Positions 1-12,000 of a DNA stretch of 64,000 nt are shown one piece after another (positions within the stretch are counted from its first letter, which is position 1; the number at the start of each line of letters is the position of its first letter). The notes beneath the pieces are model-generated. The model saw only the letters and a program-made list of their open reading frames with translations. It made no database searches and had not been told where the DNA came from. The stretch is from Blattamonas nauphoetae (taxonomy: Eukaryota > Preaxostyla > Oxymonadida): NCBI GenBank assembly GCA_033064195.1, contig JARBJD010000147.1, positions 113,018 to 177,017 of the forward strand, given 5' to 3'. Made by a program: the position numbers and the translations under genes.

Positions 1-809
1 ACAGTGAAGGATCTGGTCCACGCAAGAATGTCACCCGAAATGGCCACTGCGTTGGTGCATGTGTCAAATGTGGATGCGGTTATGGTGGTATACATTGATT
101 GGACTGCGGGGATGATCCCTCCGGAAAGCGGACCGTCGCATCGATAGAACGAGCAATTAGAAACCTCAGTTCGGTTCAGTTGTGTGAGGAAAAACGATGA
201 TGACAGCCGACCCTTCCACTGGATGTTTCGGAAAGAGCAATCCCTGAGGATGATGGAATCGAGGTGTGGGTTGCTAAGGAAAGGGTATTCTCCTCCGACT
301 GTGATTGAATCAAAGGAGCATCCACAGAGAGTAACCTCGTCTCGCGATAGCTCACGGCTAGTTTCGCCCAGAAGAAACATTGTCGATCCATATGTCGACT
401 TTGTTTGGAACGAATTGTTCTGAAGATATACGGACCCCCATGTTGCCGAAACGAGTGGATAATCCCTTCAATCATATACGTGGAAAATGTTCTCGAATGT
501 TACGGTAAGGCCTGCGCCTTTGATGAAAGGAGCTTCAATTGGGACGAAGAGTAGGAGGTTACTGAGCGTCAACTTCGTGTTATTCACAATGAACATACAT
601 TTCTTTGGATTGGAACCATTTAGAGTGACGATGCTGTCGCGGAGGGAGGCAGTAACTGTGCGTTCTTTCGGACCGACAGTGACTTCGGCGCCGACATACG
701 TTCCAGCGCTAAGTTTGATCGCCGGAATTATTTCTGAAGGGTTCCCAAAGAATGGCGCCAGCGGAATATCTGCTGCAAAAGCAACGTGGGCAACGAGAAT
801 GAAGAACAT
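1..809 (-). CDS. Secreted beta-helix-type surface protein, 5' part (runs off left edge)
   Basis: The start at 809 gives a clear signal peptide (MFFILVAHVAFAADIP), followed by short beta-rich repeats with the rhythm of the giant proteins elsewhere in the window, such as FIVNNTKLTLSNLLLF and later DCSFRNIQW and NCSFYRC. This matches the N-terminal part of the large receptor-like family, so a giant ectodomain probably continues to the left of position 1. One TGA lies in frame at 468-470, but the same frame stays open on both sides and keeps the repeat pattern to position 1. A 60-nt GT-AG segment (479 down to 420, donor GTATAT, acceptor TCTTCAG) would remove the stop in phase 0 without a frame change. 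Short introns exist in other genes here but the intact giant genes look intronless, so a true nonsense change is the alternative. Family assignment is by pattern, not by search. Confidence 0.6.
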
Positions 810-972
810 GAATTTTAAAATACTAGTTAAGGGTAAAAGTTGAATACATCAGTGGGAAGCAACTCTAAATATCGGTTGGGTGCAAAGTGTACAGCTCCCC
901 ATGTGAAACGAGAGAAAAGTTCAGAGAAGGAAAACAAATGACAGGATCAAGGCTAAAAGAAGGGAGCCGGAC
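810..972. other. Spacer upstream of the left-edge gene
   Basis: This short stretch lies between the start codon of the left-edge gene and the outer end of the transposon. It should contain the promoter of the left-edge gene. I see no gene and no distinct motif in it. Confidence 0.4.
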
Positions 973-1345
973 TAGTCACCTGAAAACCGGGTAGTCAATA
1001 AAAAAGCGGTAGTTTTTTTGGGGTCCCAAAAGTTAGGCATGGGCAGCGGTCGGTCCGACTGCTCGTCGACCGACCGACTGCTTTTTTGGCGATCGTACCC
1101 ATTTCCAGCTAAATCGATGATGAAGTCGCTGAGAACGTTTTTTTCACTCTTTTCTTCAATTTCCTTTATTTCTGATTGAATTGTTGTTGAAAGATACTGG
1201 ACTGAAACAGAACAAACACTAATGAAAGAGAGTGGAATGAACTGTGACACTGGCCGCATTATCTCACTCTTTTCTTCTCGTTCGTCCTTCTCTTTCTCTT
1301 CTTCCCTCTCCCCTCCCATTCCAGTTCGACACAATCAGAGTCCCT

Positions 1346-2106
1346 TCATCGCTGCTGATCAGGCAAGCGATGTGCAGAAGACAGACGAGCACAGAAAAAC
1401 AAAGTGGCGAGTGTCAGAGATGACGAACTGCCATGTTTCATGTCGGACACAACGTCGGGTGGTTGGGTCAGAAACACAGTTGCCATGCCCGCTGATGAGG
1501 ACGAAATCAAGACATTGTGTTCGAGTTGAGAAGTGAAGTTGAACGATGTGTCGTCCACGACGAGGATTGTTCCGGCGTGATCCGCAGCGAGACGGGCACA
1601 CCAACATCGAGTGAGTAGCAGGGCGACGAGTGCGATTCGCACGGTCCAAAAGTGGAGCCTTCTCCGCACCAACAATCTGCGAACGTCGCGTCAACTGCAA
1701 AGTCCCACTCGTTCTGCGTTGGAGTGAGGGAAACGAGACAGCAGCTGCTATCGCCTCCAGACGAGCAGGAAGGGGAGGACGAGTGTCTGATGACGATGTA
1801 GTTTGCTTGTTCGAAAACAGGACCCCCTCCATTCCCTGCCGACGAACACGATGCGAATGAAGAAGAAGAGATTGTGCGGCTGCAGTGTGCTGCATTCACG
1901 CTGGTTCGTTCCGTCTTTGTGTTCGGGTGAAGTGAAGAGTGCGATGTGGACACGTCGATTTGCGAGATCTTTGGATGTGGGTGTCCCTGCGACATCCTCG
2001 TTGCTTCTCGGGACGATGACTGTCGCGCCACTGCTTCCAACTGAACTCTCGTTCGCGATGCGGTGTGTTCGATGAAGAACACCACACGGCAATTCCGAGT
2101 GTCCAC
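1346..2106 (-). pseudogene. Possible relic of a beta-helix-type gene inside the hAT element
   Basis: On the minus strand one frame reads SSFASCSSAGNGG at about 1840-1885 and, further on, SLTPTQNEWDFAVDATF at about 1660-1720. These resemble a block of the giant protein encoded at 6040-14398, which has CSSSLNGGAVF followed by a Thr-rich link and TWDFNLNGATFG. The match is scattered over frames and covers only part of the interval, so this would be a decayed fragment captured by the transposon. Low-complexity Ser-rich coding could produce such resemblance by chance. No complete gene can be drawn here. Confidence 0.3.
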
Positions 2107-4254
2107 AACAACTCGTTCAGTTCCGCTTCCCTCACCTCAGGATGCGGCTCGGCTGTCACGTCGAGGCTCTTCGGCAGAGTGTGACATGGCAAGAATGGGT
2201 GTCCGCACAGACAAAAGTTCGACGAGTTGGTTTCTGCATTGTTTGAGTGGTGAACGATCCAGCCACAGCGTTTGTGGGTTAAGGATGGCTGGGAGTGGAG
2301 TGGGTGGCGTGGATGGTCAGATAAGGGTGCACAAGTTGAGCATTTCTACATCACCTGAACAATCCATATTTCCTGTTTTTGGGAACGGTAGACGCATAAA
2401 CAACTGGACAAGTGTCGAAATCTTGTCAGACACAATCAGATGACGTTTTCGCACGATTTGGATCATCTTTGCGCTCAGCCTTGGTTCTGCAAGCAACGGA
2501 GAAGATCATCTCAATTTGGTGGGTGATGACCTTTCGAAGGCGATGGATGCTTCAAACAGGAGGAAAATGAGGTCAGTAAGAGCAGCAGGAGGAGTGGCAG
2601 CGAAGAGATTCCTCGCAAAGTCAAGACTTTGTTCCGAGTGCTTCTGATCACCTTTCGTTCGTTGCAACAGGCGCGAGTGAACATGATGATCCATCTGAGG
2701 TGGATGTCCCTTTCTCTGGTTGGCGTTGGGCGGAAGTGAGTTCCCGAAATAAGTGCTTTGACGAGAGCTCTACAGATGTCCATTCCTCTTCACCCATCCA
2801 TTCACGCGACGACTGGCGAGGATGTGGATCAGTTGAGTGGAGTACAGCGTGTGGTGTACAAACCGACGAGGCAGGGAACGGTGTTTTCTGTTCGAGCGTT
2901 GTTTGCCACATCCCATTTCGTGTCATTCCTTCAGCTCCTTCGAGGAGCATAGTCACCACGTTTGATGACTGCAGGGCGAATCCACGTTCAGGTTGGAGTG
3001 GAGACTTGAATAACGTTCGCAAGATGTTGAAAACGAGATCGATGAAAACGAACCTTGTTCATGACTGGATGGGAGAGAACATTGAAGCAAATGGCGGAGA
3101 TGGGATGGGAGACTTGGTTGGGATCGGAATCATTCCGTGTCTTCTGCGCACAAGAGACGTGATCGTGTGACCGTTTCCAGAAAGTGCTCTTTATGACGAC
3201 AAACAATCTGTCAAGCAGAGATAAGTGACAGATCATCAGTTTGAAGGAAGGGGCGATGGAGAAGGACGTGATATTGGCCGTGTGCGATGGGATAGAGGTT
3301 CGTTGATGGTGACATCACGAGTTTCTGAAATATAGAGGATACCAGGAGGAAAAATTTAAGAAATAATAAGAAGTAGACACGAGATTGTGACTGTTTCTGA
3401 GCGATAGATCAAGGTTTGACCCAATGAAGATCGCTTGATTCCGCGTCGAGCTGTTCAGCTGAAGAGACATAAACAGTCGAAAAGAAGTCACTATATGCAT
3501 GTTGAAAAGGGACTGGAGAGGTTGGAGATGTCTGTAGTGTGGACGGAGCACGAAAACAGTGGGATCTCTTTGACGACGACTGAATTAAAACAATCTGACG
3601 GGTTGAATGTGACGTTGTCGGGATGCGCCCTTTTGCACACCGATGTGCATGGAAATATATGTCCCTTCCTGGAAATGTGGCACGGTTGCAATACATTGGC
3701 GGAGAAACTTCTCATTCTCGTCGGGGATGTTCCACGAGAGTCCGATGCACGGGATCTCACTTGGAGTGTGTGATCATGAACACCTTCTGATTCTCACATG
3801 CATGGAAGGCTTGTCAGATTCGTGTCCAGTGAGTGCTGCAACAAATCATATCTCTAAAAGAGGAAAAGTCATGAATCGAAAAGAGGGTGTCAGGTATTGT
3901 GAGGAGATGGAAACGAAGGCATGAAAAGACCGAGAACAAATGATGCTGAGAACAGACTCAAGGTGAGAGGCAAATCAGGTGTTAGAATAGTCGATGGAGG
4001 TGATATTTGTGTTCATCAGTGGTACTGTGGTTCAAGAATCCTGACGAGACAAGAAATATTGAAAATGTGAAGAAAATACAAATCAAAGAAGAAAAACGAG
4101 GGTTTGACGATAAGGTTGAGGATCATAGCTCGTTCGGACTCGGCTGTGGGACAGGGAGTCATTTGGAGCGAGATCCTGAATGAAATTGACAGTTACGGAT
4201 TGAGATGTATTAAAACACCATTTTACAATTATCTAAATCCATGGAAATGGTGTT
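2107..4254. other. Interior of the hAT element, no supported gene
   Basis: Only short frames occur on either strand and none carries a motif I recognise. A minus-strand frame around 3490-3660 (IPLFSCSVHTTDISNLSSPF) has the flavour of the surface-protein repeats but is too short to assign. I therefore leave this stretch unannotated apart from its place inside the transposon. Confidence 0.4.
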
Positions 4255-4435
4255 CGAGTAAAAAGAAGGAGTCGGAGTCGGTCGGACAGGCCGACTTTTA
4301 GTCCAATGTTGGGGAAGGACAGACCGACTCAGGGACTCTTGATCCACGGCCTTTTCCACTTTATTTTTGTGAAAAATGAGATGAACAAATTCTTGAGATG
4401 TTGTGAATCAAAAATGAGAAAAACAGAATAATAAA

Positions 4436-4507
4436 GTGTCGCAGGCGGGATTCGATCCTGGGTCCGGGGAGCAAAAAGCTTCCGTGCTACCGCTCGACTA
4501 AAGGGGA
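4436..4507 (-). other. tRNA-like sequence (degenerate tRNA or SINE-type head)
   Basis: On the minus strand an A-box-like TAGTCGAGCGG (4490-4500) fits the internal pol III promoter consensus, and a B-box-like GGATCGAATCC (4448-4458) follows at a normal distance. Between them GGAAG-CTTTTTG-CTCCC can form an anticodon-like hairpin with TTT in the loop. The acceptor stem does not pair and the T stem has two mismatches, so this is not a functional tRNA as written. It could be a tRNA pseudogene or a tRNA-derived short element carried inside the hAT transposon. Confidence 0.4.
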
Positions 4508-4847
4508 GTTCAAAAATGTCGCCGACTGTTTTATTTTTAGGGACTGGACTCGATGTTCTCAGACCGACCACTGCCCATGCCTACCAAAAGTGAAGAGTAT
4601 CACTGGATTTCTGATTTTTTCAACAATTTTTCCATCTAAATGACATTTTTATGAATAAATGAAGTGTCCTAGGTGGTTCAGAACAAATAGTTTTGATTAC
4701 CCAGCATGATTTTCATGTGGACTTGAAAAGTTGATCTCGTTGTATCTTCATGACCAGACATAATTTTGACCTGAAATTTTCGCGAAAGTGAATGTTTTGA
4801 GAAAAATAAACTTTTGATATTTCAACTTTTTTTTTCGGTGGCAAACT

Positions 4848-4890
4848 TTTCATCCTTTTTCATCCTTTTTCATCATTTTTCACAGTTTTC
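4848..4890 (+). repeat. Short tandem repeat of CATCCTTTTT type
   Basis: CATCCTTTTT occurs two to three times in succession and then degenerates to CATCATTTTTCAC. The repeat lies at the start of the single-copy loop of the foldback element. Confidence 0.7.
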
Positions 4891-5387
4891 TCCAAGAGTC
4901 TTCAGACTTGTCACTCACCATTCACCTTGTATGCAATATTGACCAGTTTGATTCGATTGTGACAGTGTTGACATCATTTTGCTGAATTTTGAAAACGGGA
5001 CTCCCATCTGAGACACGGTGAGAAGACAATTTCAGACCATCCGTTAACAGCGGCTTTCACAATCTCTCGAGGTGGGCAAATTTTTGAAAAAGTTGTAATA
5101 TCAAAAGTTTATTTTTCTCAAAACATTCACTTTCGCGAAAATTTCAGGTCAAAATTATGTCTGGTCATGAAGATACAACGAGATCAACTTTTCAAGTCCA
5201 CATGAAAATCATGCTGGGTAATCAAAACTATTTGTTCTGAACCACCTAGGACACTTCATTTATTCATAAAAATGTCATTTAGATGGAAAAATTGTTGAAA
5301 AAATCAGAAATCCAGTGATACTCTTCACTTTTGGGACCCCAAAAAAACTACCGCTTTTTTATTTACTACCAGGTTTTCAGGTGACTA

Positions 5388-6039
5388 ACAGTCATCCCAC
5401 TCTCGCGTTATCTCATCGTGGTGAAATTCACCCCTTAGAAAAAGAATTCAAAGAAAAAGATATCCAGACGTAAATGATTGATAGGAATCAACTCAATGAA
5501 AGCCCATTGGTTGCAGACACGATCAAGAATGAACATGAAGATGATCTAGACCTCCATCAAAACAACAGAAATGCTGTAAAACCAAAACCAAGATCAATGT
5601 GATTGAAGAATGAAGAAGAAATGATATGGACGAAGTGAGAAGAAAGATTGTGCAACGGCAATGAAGAGAAGAAAATGAAGAAACCGAAGAGAGTGTTTTG
5701 GGGAGAGAAAGTGGATGGTGTGACGTGAACTCTTTCAGTGATGGTGATGTTTTGAATCACTCACAAGAAAGGATGACGTGTCTGTGTGTGGTGTCGGCGA
5801 ATGGTGGCGAGTGTGGGTGTGATTGTTGGCTGAATGAGACATGAATTCCAGCCAGCATGTGTGTGAATGGAAGAGATTCAGTAATTCTGATTCTCGTCCA
5901 GATTGTTGAGCGAGGAATTGTGATCGAAGAAGGAGAATTCTTCTTCGAAGACAAGGCGGGGTTTGCTCGATGTGAGTGAGGTTGGTGTTGAGTGTTGGTG
6001 TGATTGGTGAAATGTGATCTCTGATTGAAGCGATCAAGC
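5388..6039. other. Intergenic region, 3' side of the giant gene at 6040-14398
   Basis: Between the end of the foldback element and the stop codon of the minus-strand giant gene there is purine-rich sequence with only short frames. No gene, tRNA or repeat is supported. It should hold the 3' untranslated region and polyadenylation signal of the giant gene. Confidence 0.4.
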
Positions 6040-9000
6040 TTATCCAAACAGATTTCTGATGTCCTGGTTCGCGATTGGCTTTTCTCCTTCCACTTTCTTC
6101 TCCGCTGACGATTCCAGTTTTGGGATGATTTGTGAAAGCGTCGGTCGAGCGTTCGGGTCGAGTGAGAGACATTCCTCGATCAGTTGAACTCTGTCTGGAT
6201 TAACGTGGCTCATCAAAAGTGGTGTTCCTGTTCCCAACATCCTCTGTGCATTAATCCCATCCACTTCCCCAAATGGCACAAGTCCAGTCTCCATCTCCCA
6301 CAAGATCAGGCCAAGACTAAAAACTGCTGCTCTTTTCACATCAAGCCTTGGTCTGTTGTCTGCAACTTCAGGGGCGAACCAACGCTGATCTTCCTGCGCC
6401 TTTCCCACCGTCTCCGACGGGAATCCCGCCGTCGTTTGGTCCGAATGTCGAAAAAAATGGTCGAGACCTGACTTGGCATTTGCAGAATTGGCTGGCTGCG
6501 GTTGGGATGGCTGTGAGAGAAGGGAGCCGGCTGGGATGGGAGTGAGGGAGTGTTGAGGCGAGACACGTGAGAGACCAGATGGGAATGTCGGAGGGACTTG
6601 GAGGAAACAGTTGCCTGTGTCGTCGATCAGAATTTTGTGAGGAGAGAGGTTGGTCAGAATCTTTTCAGTGTTGTTTGATTGAGAAGCGACGAACAAACCC
6701 TGCACGACCTGCTCAATCACCTTTTTTGAATCCAGTTGGCACGGCTTCCCATTCTGCTCGTTTCTGTGGAGGACATCGAACAAAGTGCGAGGCCGTGTCA
6801 GTTTCTTCACAGCGAAGTCGCCCTGACATTCGATTGCTGCGAGGACAGGTTCAACAACGACATTGGATTTCTTCTGCTCTTCCTCGTTGTCCTCTCCACC
6901 TTCCACAGCATCAACTGTCCGAACAGGAGCACGCTCGTTCTGTTCGGCTGTGTTGTTGCGTATCATGCTCAACGACGTGGGGTTTGAAAAGTCATCAAAG
7001 TCGTCTTTGATGACGACGACTTGCTCATTCAATTCTTCTTGTTGCGAAAGGCTTTTCTTTTCCTTCTTTTGGTTCCGACGACGGCAGAGAATGACCAAGA
7101 AGAGGATGAGGAAGAAGGCGAGGACAGCGACGATGGTTGGGATGAGCCAGGCGAGTGACTTGACGAAGGCCTGTGATTTCTTCTCCGACGAACTGAGTTG
7201 GAGCAGGAAGGAGTCGGTTTCTTTCCCCAGTCTTCCGTAACTGAGCTTTCCTCTCCACTGTTTCTTTGCATCCAGGCCAAGCTCGCTTTGAGTGAATGTG
7301 AGCGTAATTTTCTTCTCAGTCAGCAGATTAGTCGTGGTTGAAGTAAGTTCGATCGGTTTTGTTTGTTCAATCTGTTTGTCGTCGTTGAGTGCATAAATTT
7401 CAAACGTGAGTCCGCAGGGGACGAGTGTCTCTCCGACGATCTCAACTGCGAACGACGAGCTCTTCTTGTTGAAACTGGCTGTGCTCTTCTTCGTGTCGAG
7501 TGTTGGGACGAAATATTCAGTTCCTTCAGCGAAGAGATCGGTGGTCAGAACACAGTCATTCTCGACTGAGATCCATGCTGACTTCGAAGAGTCTGTCGTG
7601 CCATCACCACTCAGCGTTCCGATTGTTAGAGCGCCTCCAACACATCTGATGTTTCTCCGAACTGAAGGGAAGTCTACTGACCCGACAGTGTTGTCGTGGA
7701 ATGCAGAGAGTTCGAGTGAGAGCACACTGTTTGTTGAAATGATCACTCCTTGAGTCAGCCCCGAGAATGTCGATGAAAGGATGCTTGCTGACGAGTCAGT
7801 GAAGTGAATGAGCGAGTTGTCCCAAGCACAGACTGGTTCTGAGTTTGGAAGGATGTTTGATGTTTTGGATGATGTTTCGTTGAACACACAGTTTGACAAT
7901 TCGACATCAGTCGATGAAATGATGGAGAGGAGGTGTGCAACTGTGCAAGATTGGATTTTGAGGTTCGAGATGAAGCCCTTTGTCAGATTTTGGAGGAGAA
8001 GAGGAGTTGGGTGGTTCAGGATGAGGTCAGAGAATGTCACTCTCGATATATCGATGTCTCCTTTCTTCACTTCAACAAGAATCCCTTCAATCGCTTTCGA
8101 GCTTGCGAATGAAATATCAGTCATCTTCAGACGTCCATTCTCGATGAGGAACACTCCTTCACTCTTCAGTGAGCTTGACGAGAGATCGACGGTGAGCTGA
8201 TCGAGCGTGAGTGTATCTGCATCATCATCCAAATTATCTACAATCTGCCCATTTTCCTCTATTTTCAAGATCTCTCCTCCTTTCTTCCCTGTGATTGTGA
8301 GTTTCTTTCCGTTCATCACAATCTTCGCAGAGAGGCTTGTTTCAGTCTTGACTGTCATATACTCCTCCTCAGTGAGAGAGTATCCTCCATCCACCGATCT
8401 GCATGGGAGGGTATCTGATCCACAAAGCGGATGGTTGATGCTCCGGGCAGTGTTGCTTGAAATGAACGATCCTGCTGGACGAGTGAAGAAGAGATAGAGG
8501 AGTGAGAATGGGTTGTACTGTTCGGGATGAGACCACTCAGCAGCTGGAAATTGGACGAGGACGCCATCCATCTCATCACTCTGGCCAAACGAGCCAGTCC
8601 ATGACGATGGTTCGAATGTGGGTTGGTGATTGCCTTGGAGGAGGATCCAGTTCTTTCGATTGTTGGAGACACAACTCGAGAAATTGGTGTCCTGAACGAT
8701 AAAACCTTCGAATCTTGACGGATTCAGTGAGACTGATCGTTGTATCGAGCGGGATGGATTGCTTCACGACCACTTCCGTGTTGAGAGCTGATAAACGAGA
8801 CAGTCCAAGTTCGAGTGTGTTGCACCAAACGTTAAAGAACCCGCACTGGCTGACACTGTACCCATCTGTGTCTACACCGACTGATCCACTGCCTGGAACG
8901 AGATAGAATTTCACCGAGCTTGTCAAATCGTTCGCCAAATCCACACTCCACAGCCATTCACTCAGGACCTGTTCGGATTCGTAAGATCCTTCGAAGCGAG

Positions 9001-12000
9001 GATCTGCGGTCGTGAAATACTTGTCCAATGTCCTTCCATCAATCCAGAGATAATGTGGAGCCGCGTTCTGAGCAGGGTTTGCAGAGTATTTCATATTCTT
9101 GAGTGTAAATGTGGGGAGGGTGGCTGGATGAGTGAAGTCAGTGAATGAGATGAAGATTCCATCTCCCTTGCCAGTCGTTCTCGTATTGTTGAATGTGATG
9201 TCATCGATCAAGAGAGACATGGATGAGGTGAAAATCGAGTTCACAACAGCTCCGTCTCCAGACGAGCGGAGGATGTTCTCGAAGGTGACAGCTGAGATGG
9301 TGAGTGTGTTGGTCGTGTGTTGGATCAAAGCAGACGAGTCAGTGTTGAATGACTTGAATGAACATTCAGAGATTGTGGCTGATCCACCGTTCAAAGTGAT
9401 GAGAGAGGCAGAGAGTTGGGCGACTCCTTCGAAAGCCAAGTTGGAGAAGATCATCTTTCCATCGAGGACCGAGAAGATACCTTCCCTTCCGATGACCACT
9501 GCTGGATTTGTGCCGAGAGAGTTATTTTTTGTGATTGTCAATTCTAGATTCGTCGAAAGAGTGGTTGGCGTTGCAACAGAGAGAGAAATAGACGAAATAA
9601 TGAGTGAAGCCGTGGAACTGCCTGTCTTGACGTTGTTCAATCCTCCCGTGAGCGATGAGCATCCCACTCCAAAATGGCCACAGTGAATAAAATCGAGCGA
9701 TGGGGTTTCACCGACGAGCAGCGTCGAGTCGAGATCGATGAGATCAACGAGGAGTGTGGATGAGAATCCTCGTTTGGTGTCTTGACCCCAAAGTCTGTTC
9801 CAATCAGCCTTGTCATCAGCAGTCACGCTTGGAAAGCGTGTCTGTGTGATTGCCGTGTCAAAGGATGTCCCAGAAACATAGACATTCGATCCCTTCTCAG
9901 CTTGATTCTTCGTCGAGCTTGTTCCAAACGTTGCACCGTTCAGGTTGAAGTCCCAAGTTGTCTGAGAAGCATCCGACGGAATCAGAGACAGGAAGACAGC
10001 TCCTCCGTTCAACGACGAGGAACACGAGTTGAAATGAGTCGACAAGACTGAGAGAGAAGCTGTACCAGAAAGGGAGACAGCCAGCGCTCCTCCATTTCCT
10101 GATGAGGTCTTACAGGAGATGAATTTGGAGTTGGAGATTGTGAGAGAGTCATCCGTGGGTGTTGAGGAGATTGCGGCTCCATCACCGATTGTTCTGGTGA
10201 TGTCCTCACACGTGATTGACTTGAATTCGAGCGATCCACCAGTGTGGGTGATGAGACTGGTTACACCTGAGAGTGAGTTGGAAAGAATGGCTGTCGATGA
10301 CAGAGTGACTTCCCCTCCTGTGAACGAGAAGAGCGAAGAAGATCGCTCGGCTGAGGAGTGGGTGATTGTTGAGGTTGGAGCAATGTTGAGAGAGCCAGCT
10401 GAGACACTGAAAAGAGACATCGATGTTGAGACAAGTGAAAACACGTTGCTGTCTGTCAAAGCGAGAGAACCACCCGTCACAACTCCGACTGCGACTGGAA
10501 TGGCGTTCGTCCCATCACCAAAGGTGCACCCATCGACAGTCAGTGTTCCCGTTGGAACAAGAAGAGCTGCTGTGGCGGTCATCGATGTGAAGATCAACTT
10601 CAGAGATTGGAGAGTCAGATGAGACGTTTCAGAGGTTTGCAGTTGACCCGCTCCTGAGAGTGATAGAGTCTGTTTGGAGATTGTCAGATCGCTCTCTCCA
10701 AACGTGAACAACGTCGAGAGCGAGACTGTATTGATCAATTCAACAGTCAGGGCGGACAGCTTCCCTTCAACTTTCGTCCCATTGGCCACAAGCATCTTCA
10801 GAACAGAAGTGATTGACTGGCAGGGATAGACTTGGTATCCGCACATTGTGACATCATCGCCTTCGGAGCTGGCATATCCCTTTGACTCGATCGGAACGAG
10901 GTAGAGAATCAGAGGAACTGTATCCGATGGCTTGTTGGAGTTGACTCCAGAGTACAGTGGCAGCTGGGTGGCTGTGAGAGTGCTAAGCGTTGGGGCGATG
11001 AAAGACATACTGGTTGATGTGATGACTTGTGAGAGATCTGCAGCTTCGACGAAAAGATTTTGCCCACCTTTTGTTGCAGTGCATGTTGTGAATTGAACTC
11101 CGGTTCCGAGAGAGAACGAGCCTCCATTCATCGAAAGATGGAGAGCTCCTCCTTTCTCTGATGTCGTGCAGGATGTGAACGATGTTGACAGGATGTCGAG
11201 TGAATGCCCTGATGAGATGGTTGCGGACACGGCGGAGCCTGACGCTAAGCTTGGAAGAGAATTGAACTCACAATTTGTGATCGTGAGGGAGCCACTCTGA
11301 AGTGTCACAGCAGATTGGGAGAGTGTCTGAACAGTTGTTGTGAAGATGAGTTTGGACAATGTGATCAGACTCGCTCTCACTGTGATCCCGACATCTTTGA
11401 CCAATCTGATTGACTTCTTCGCATCCCCATCAGATGAATATTTGACATCCTTTGTCAAGTCCAACGTCGTCTCTTGTTCAACTGATCCCAACACGGAGAC
11501 AGCCAAAGTTCCAACAACTTTGTCGGTTCCATGTCGGAGTGTTTTGCAGGGCACAAGAACATCACCGCAGAGGAGATGATCTCGGCCGATTTCTCCATCG
11601 ACTGACAAGACGTTTGTTGAGTATGGATGGACAAGATGGAGAATCGAGCCAGACAACGCAGTGTCATCGTCATATTCAAAACTGATTTCATCCAACTCCG
11701 TTCCGATGAATGAGATTTGAGGAGCGGTTGGAGATGAACGAACATATGGAAGAAGTTGTGGATCTTGAGCAAGTGCATCCTTCTGAGTCGACTTGATTTT
11801 GAAAAAGATATCCGATCCAGCTTTGGCAGTGTTCGCTTCTGTCCCTCTGCCGAAGGTCAGAGTGGTGAATTTCACGTCCCACGCTCCGATCTGCCCAGTG
11901 AGATCGATAAACACAGCTCCAAACCCACCCGATTGACATTGTTTGAACGAGCAGCCAGATAACTCCACCGATCCTCCCTCCACAACCAATCCCAGAGCAG

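Larger units (their letters stand above)
1034..4583. mobile_element. hAT-like DNA transposon, non-autonomous or decayed
   Basis: Inverted ends TAGGCATGGGCAGCGGTCGG (1034 on) and TAGGCATGGGCAGTGGTCGG (reverse complement, ending at 4583) are flanked by direct 8-bp copies of CCAAAAGT at 1026-1033 and 4584-4591. An 8-bp target duplication and an end of the form YAGG-RTGGGCA are both characteristic of the hAT superfamily. Removing the element and one octamer restores the inverted symmetry of the surrounding foldback element, which independently proves the insertion. GTCGGTC-type subterminal repeats occur near both ends (1040-1080, 4255-4330, 4520-4570). I find no intact transposase: no long frame and no recognisable hAT dimerisation region. 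The interior contains a tRNA-like sequence near 4436-4507 and possible relics of a host-type gene at about 1350-2100. Confidence 0.75.
973..5387. mobile_element. Foldback (long inverted repeat) DNA element interrupted by a hAT-like insertion
   Basis: The two ends are inverted copies. The left end at 973-1033 reads TAGTCACCTGAAAAC and then continues through an AGCGGTAG block to CCCAAAAGT; the right end at about 5330-5387 is its reverse complement, ending GTTTTCAGGTGACTA. The inverted repeat continues inside: 4592 to about 4835 is almost perfectly complementary to about 5090-5330, with a single-copy loop of about 250 bp between. Without the inserted element at 1034-4583 (plus one duplicated octamer), the original unit would be about 857 bp with arms of about 300 bp. 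The outermost TA may be the target duplication (TA-GTCACC...GGTGAC-TA), as in Tc1/mariner-like elements, but the superfamily is not secure. No coding capacity is visible in the arms or loop, so the element is non-autonomous. Confidence 0.75.

Noticed and set aside
5735-6172. Open frame of about 145 codons on the minus strand
   Set aside because: It is His/Ser/Thr-rich low-complexity sequence that overlaps the end of the giant gene in another frame and has no family signal.
6567-8702. Several plus-strand frames of 65-147 codons
   Set aside because: They are antisense shadows of the giant gene; the minus-strand frame is far longer and carries membrane and kinase-like motifs.
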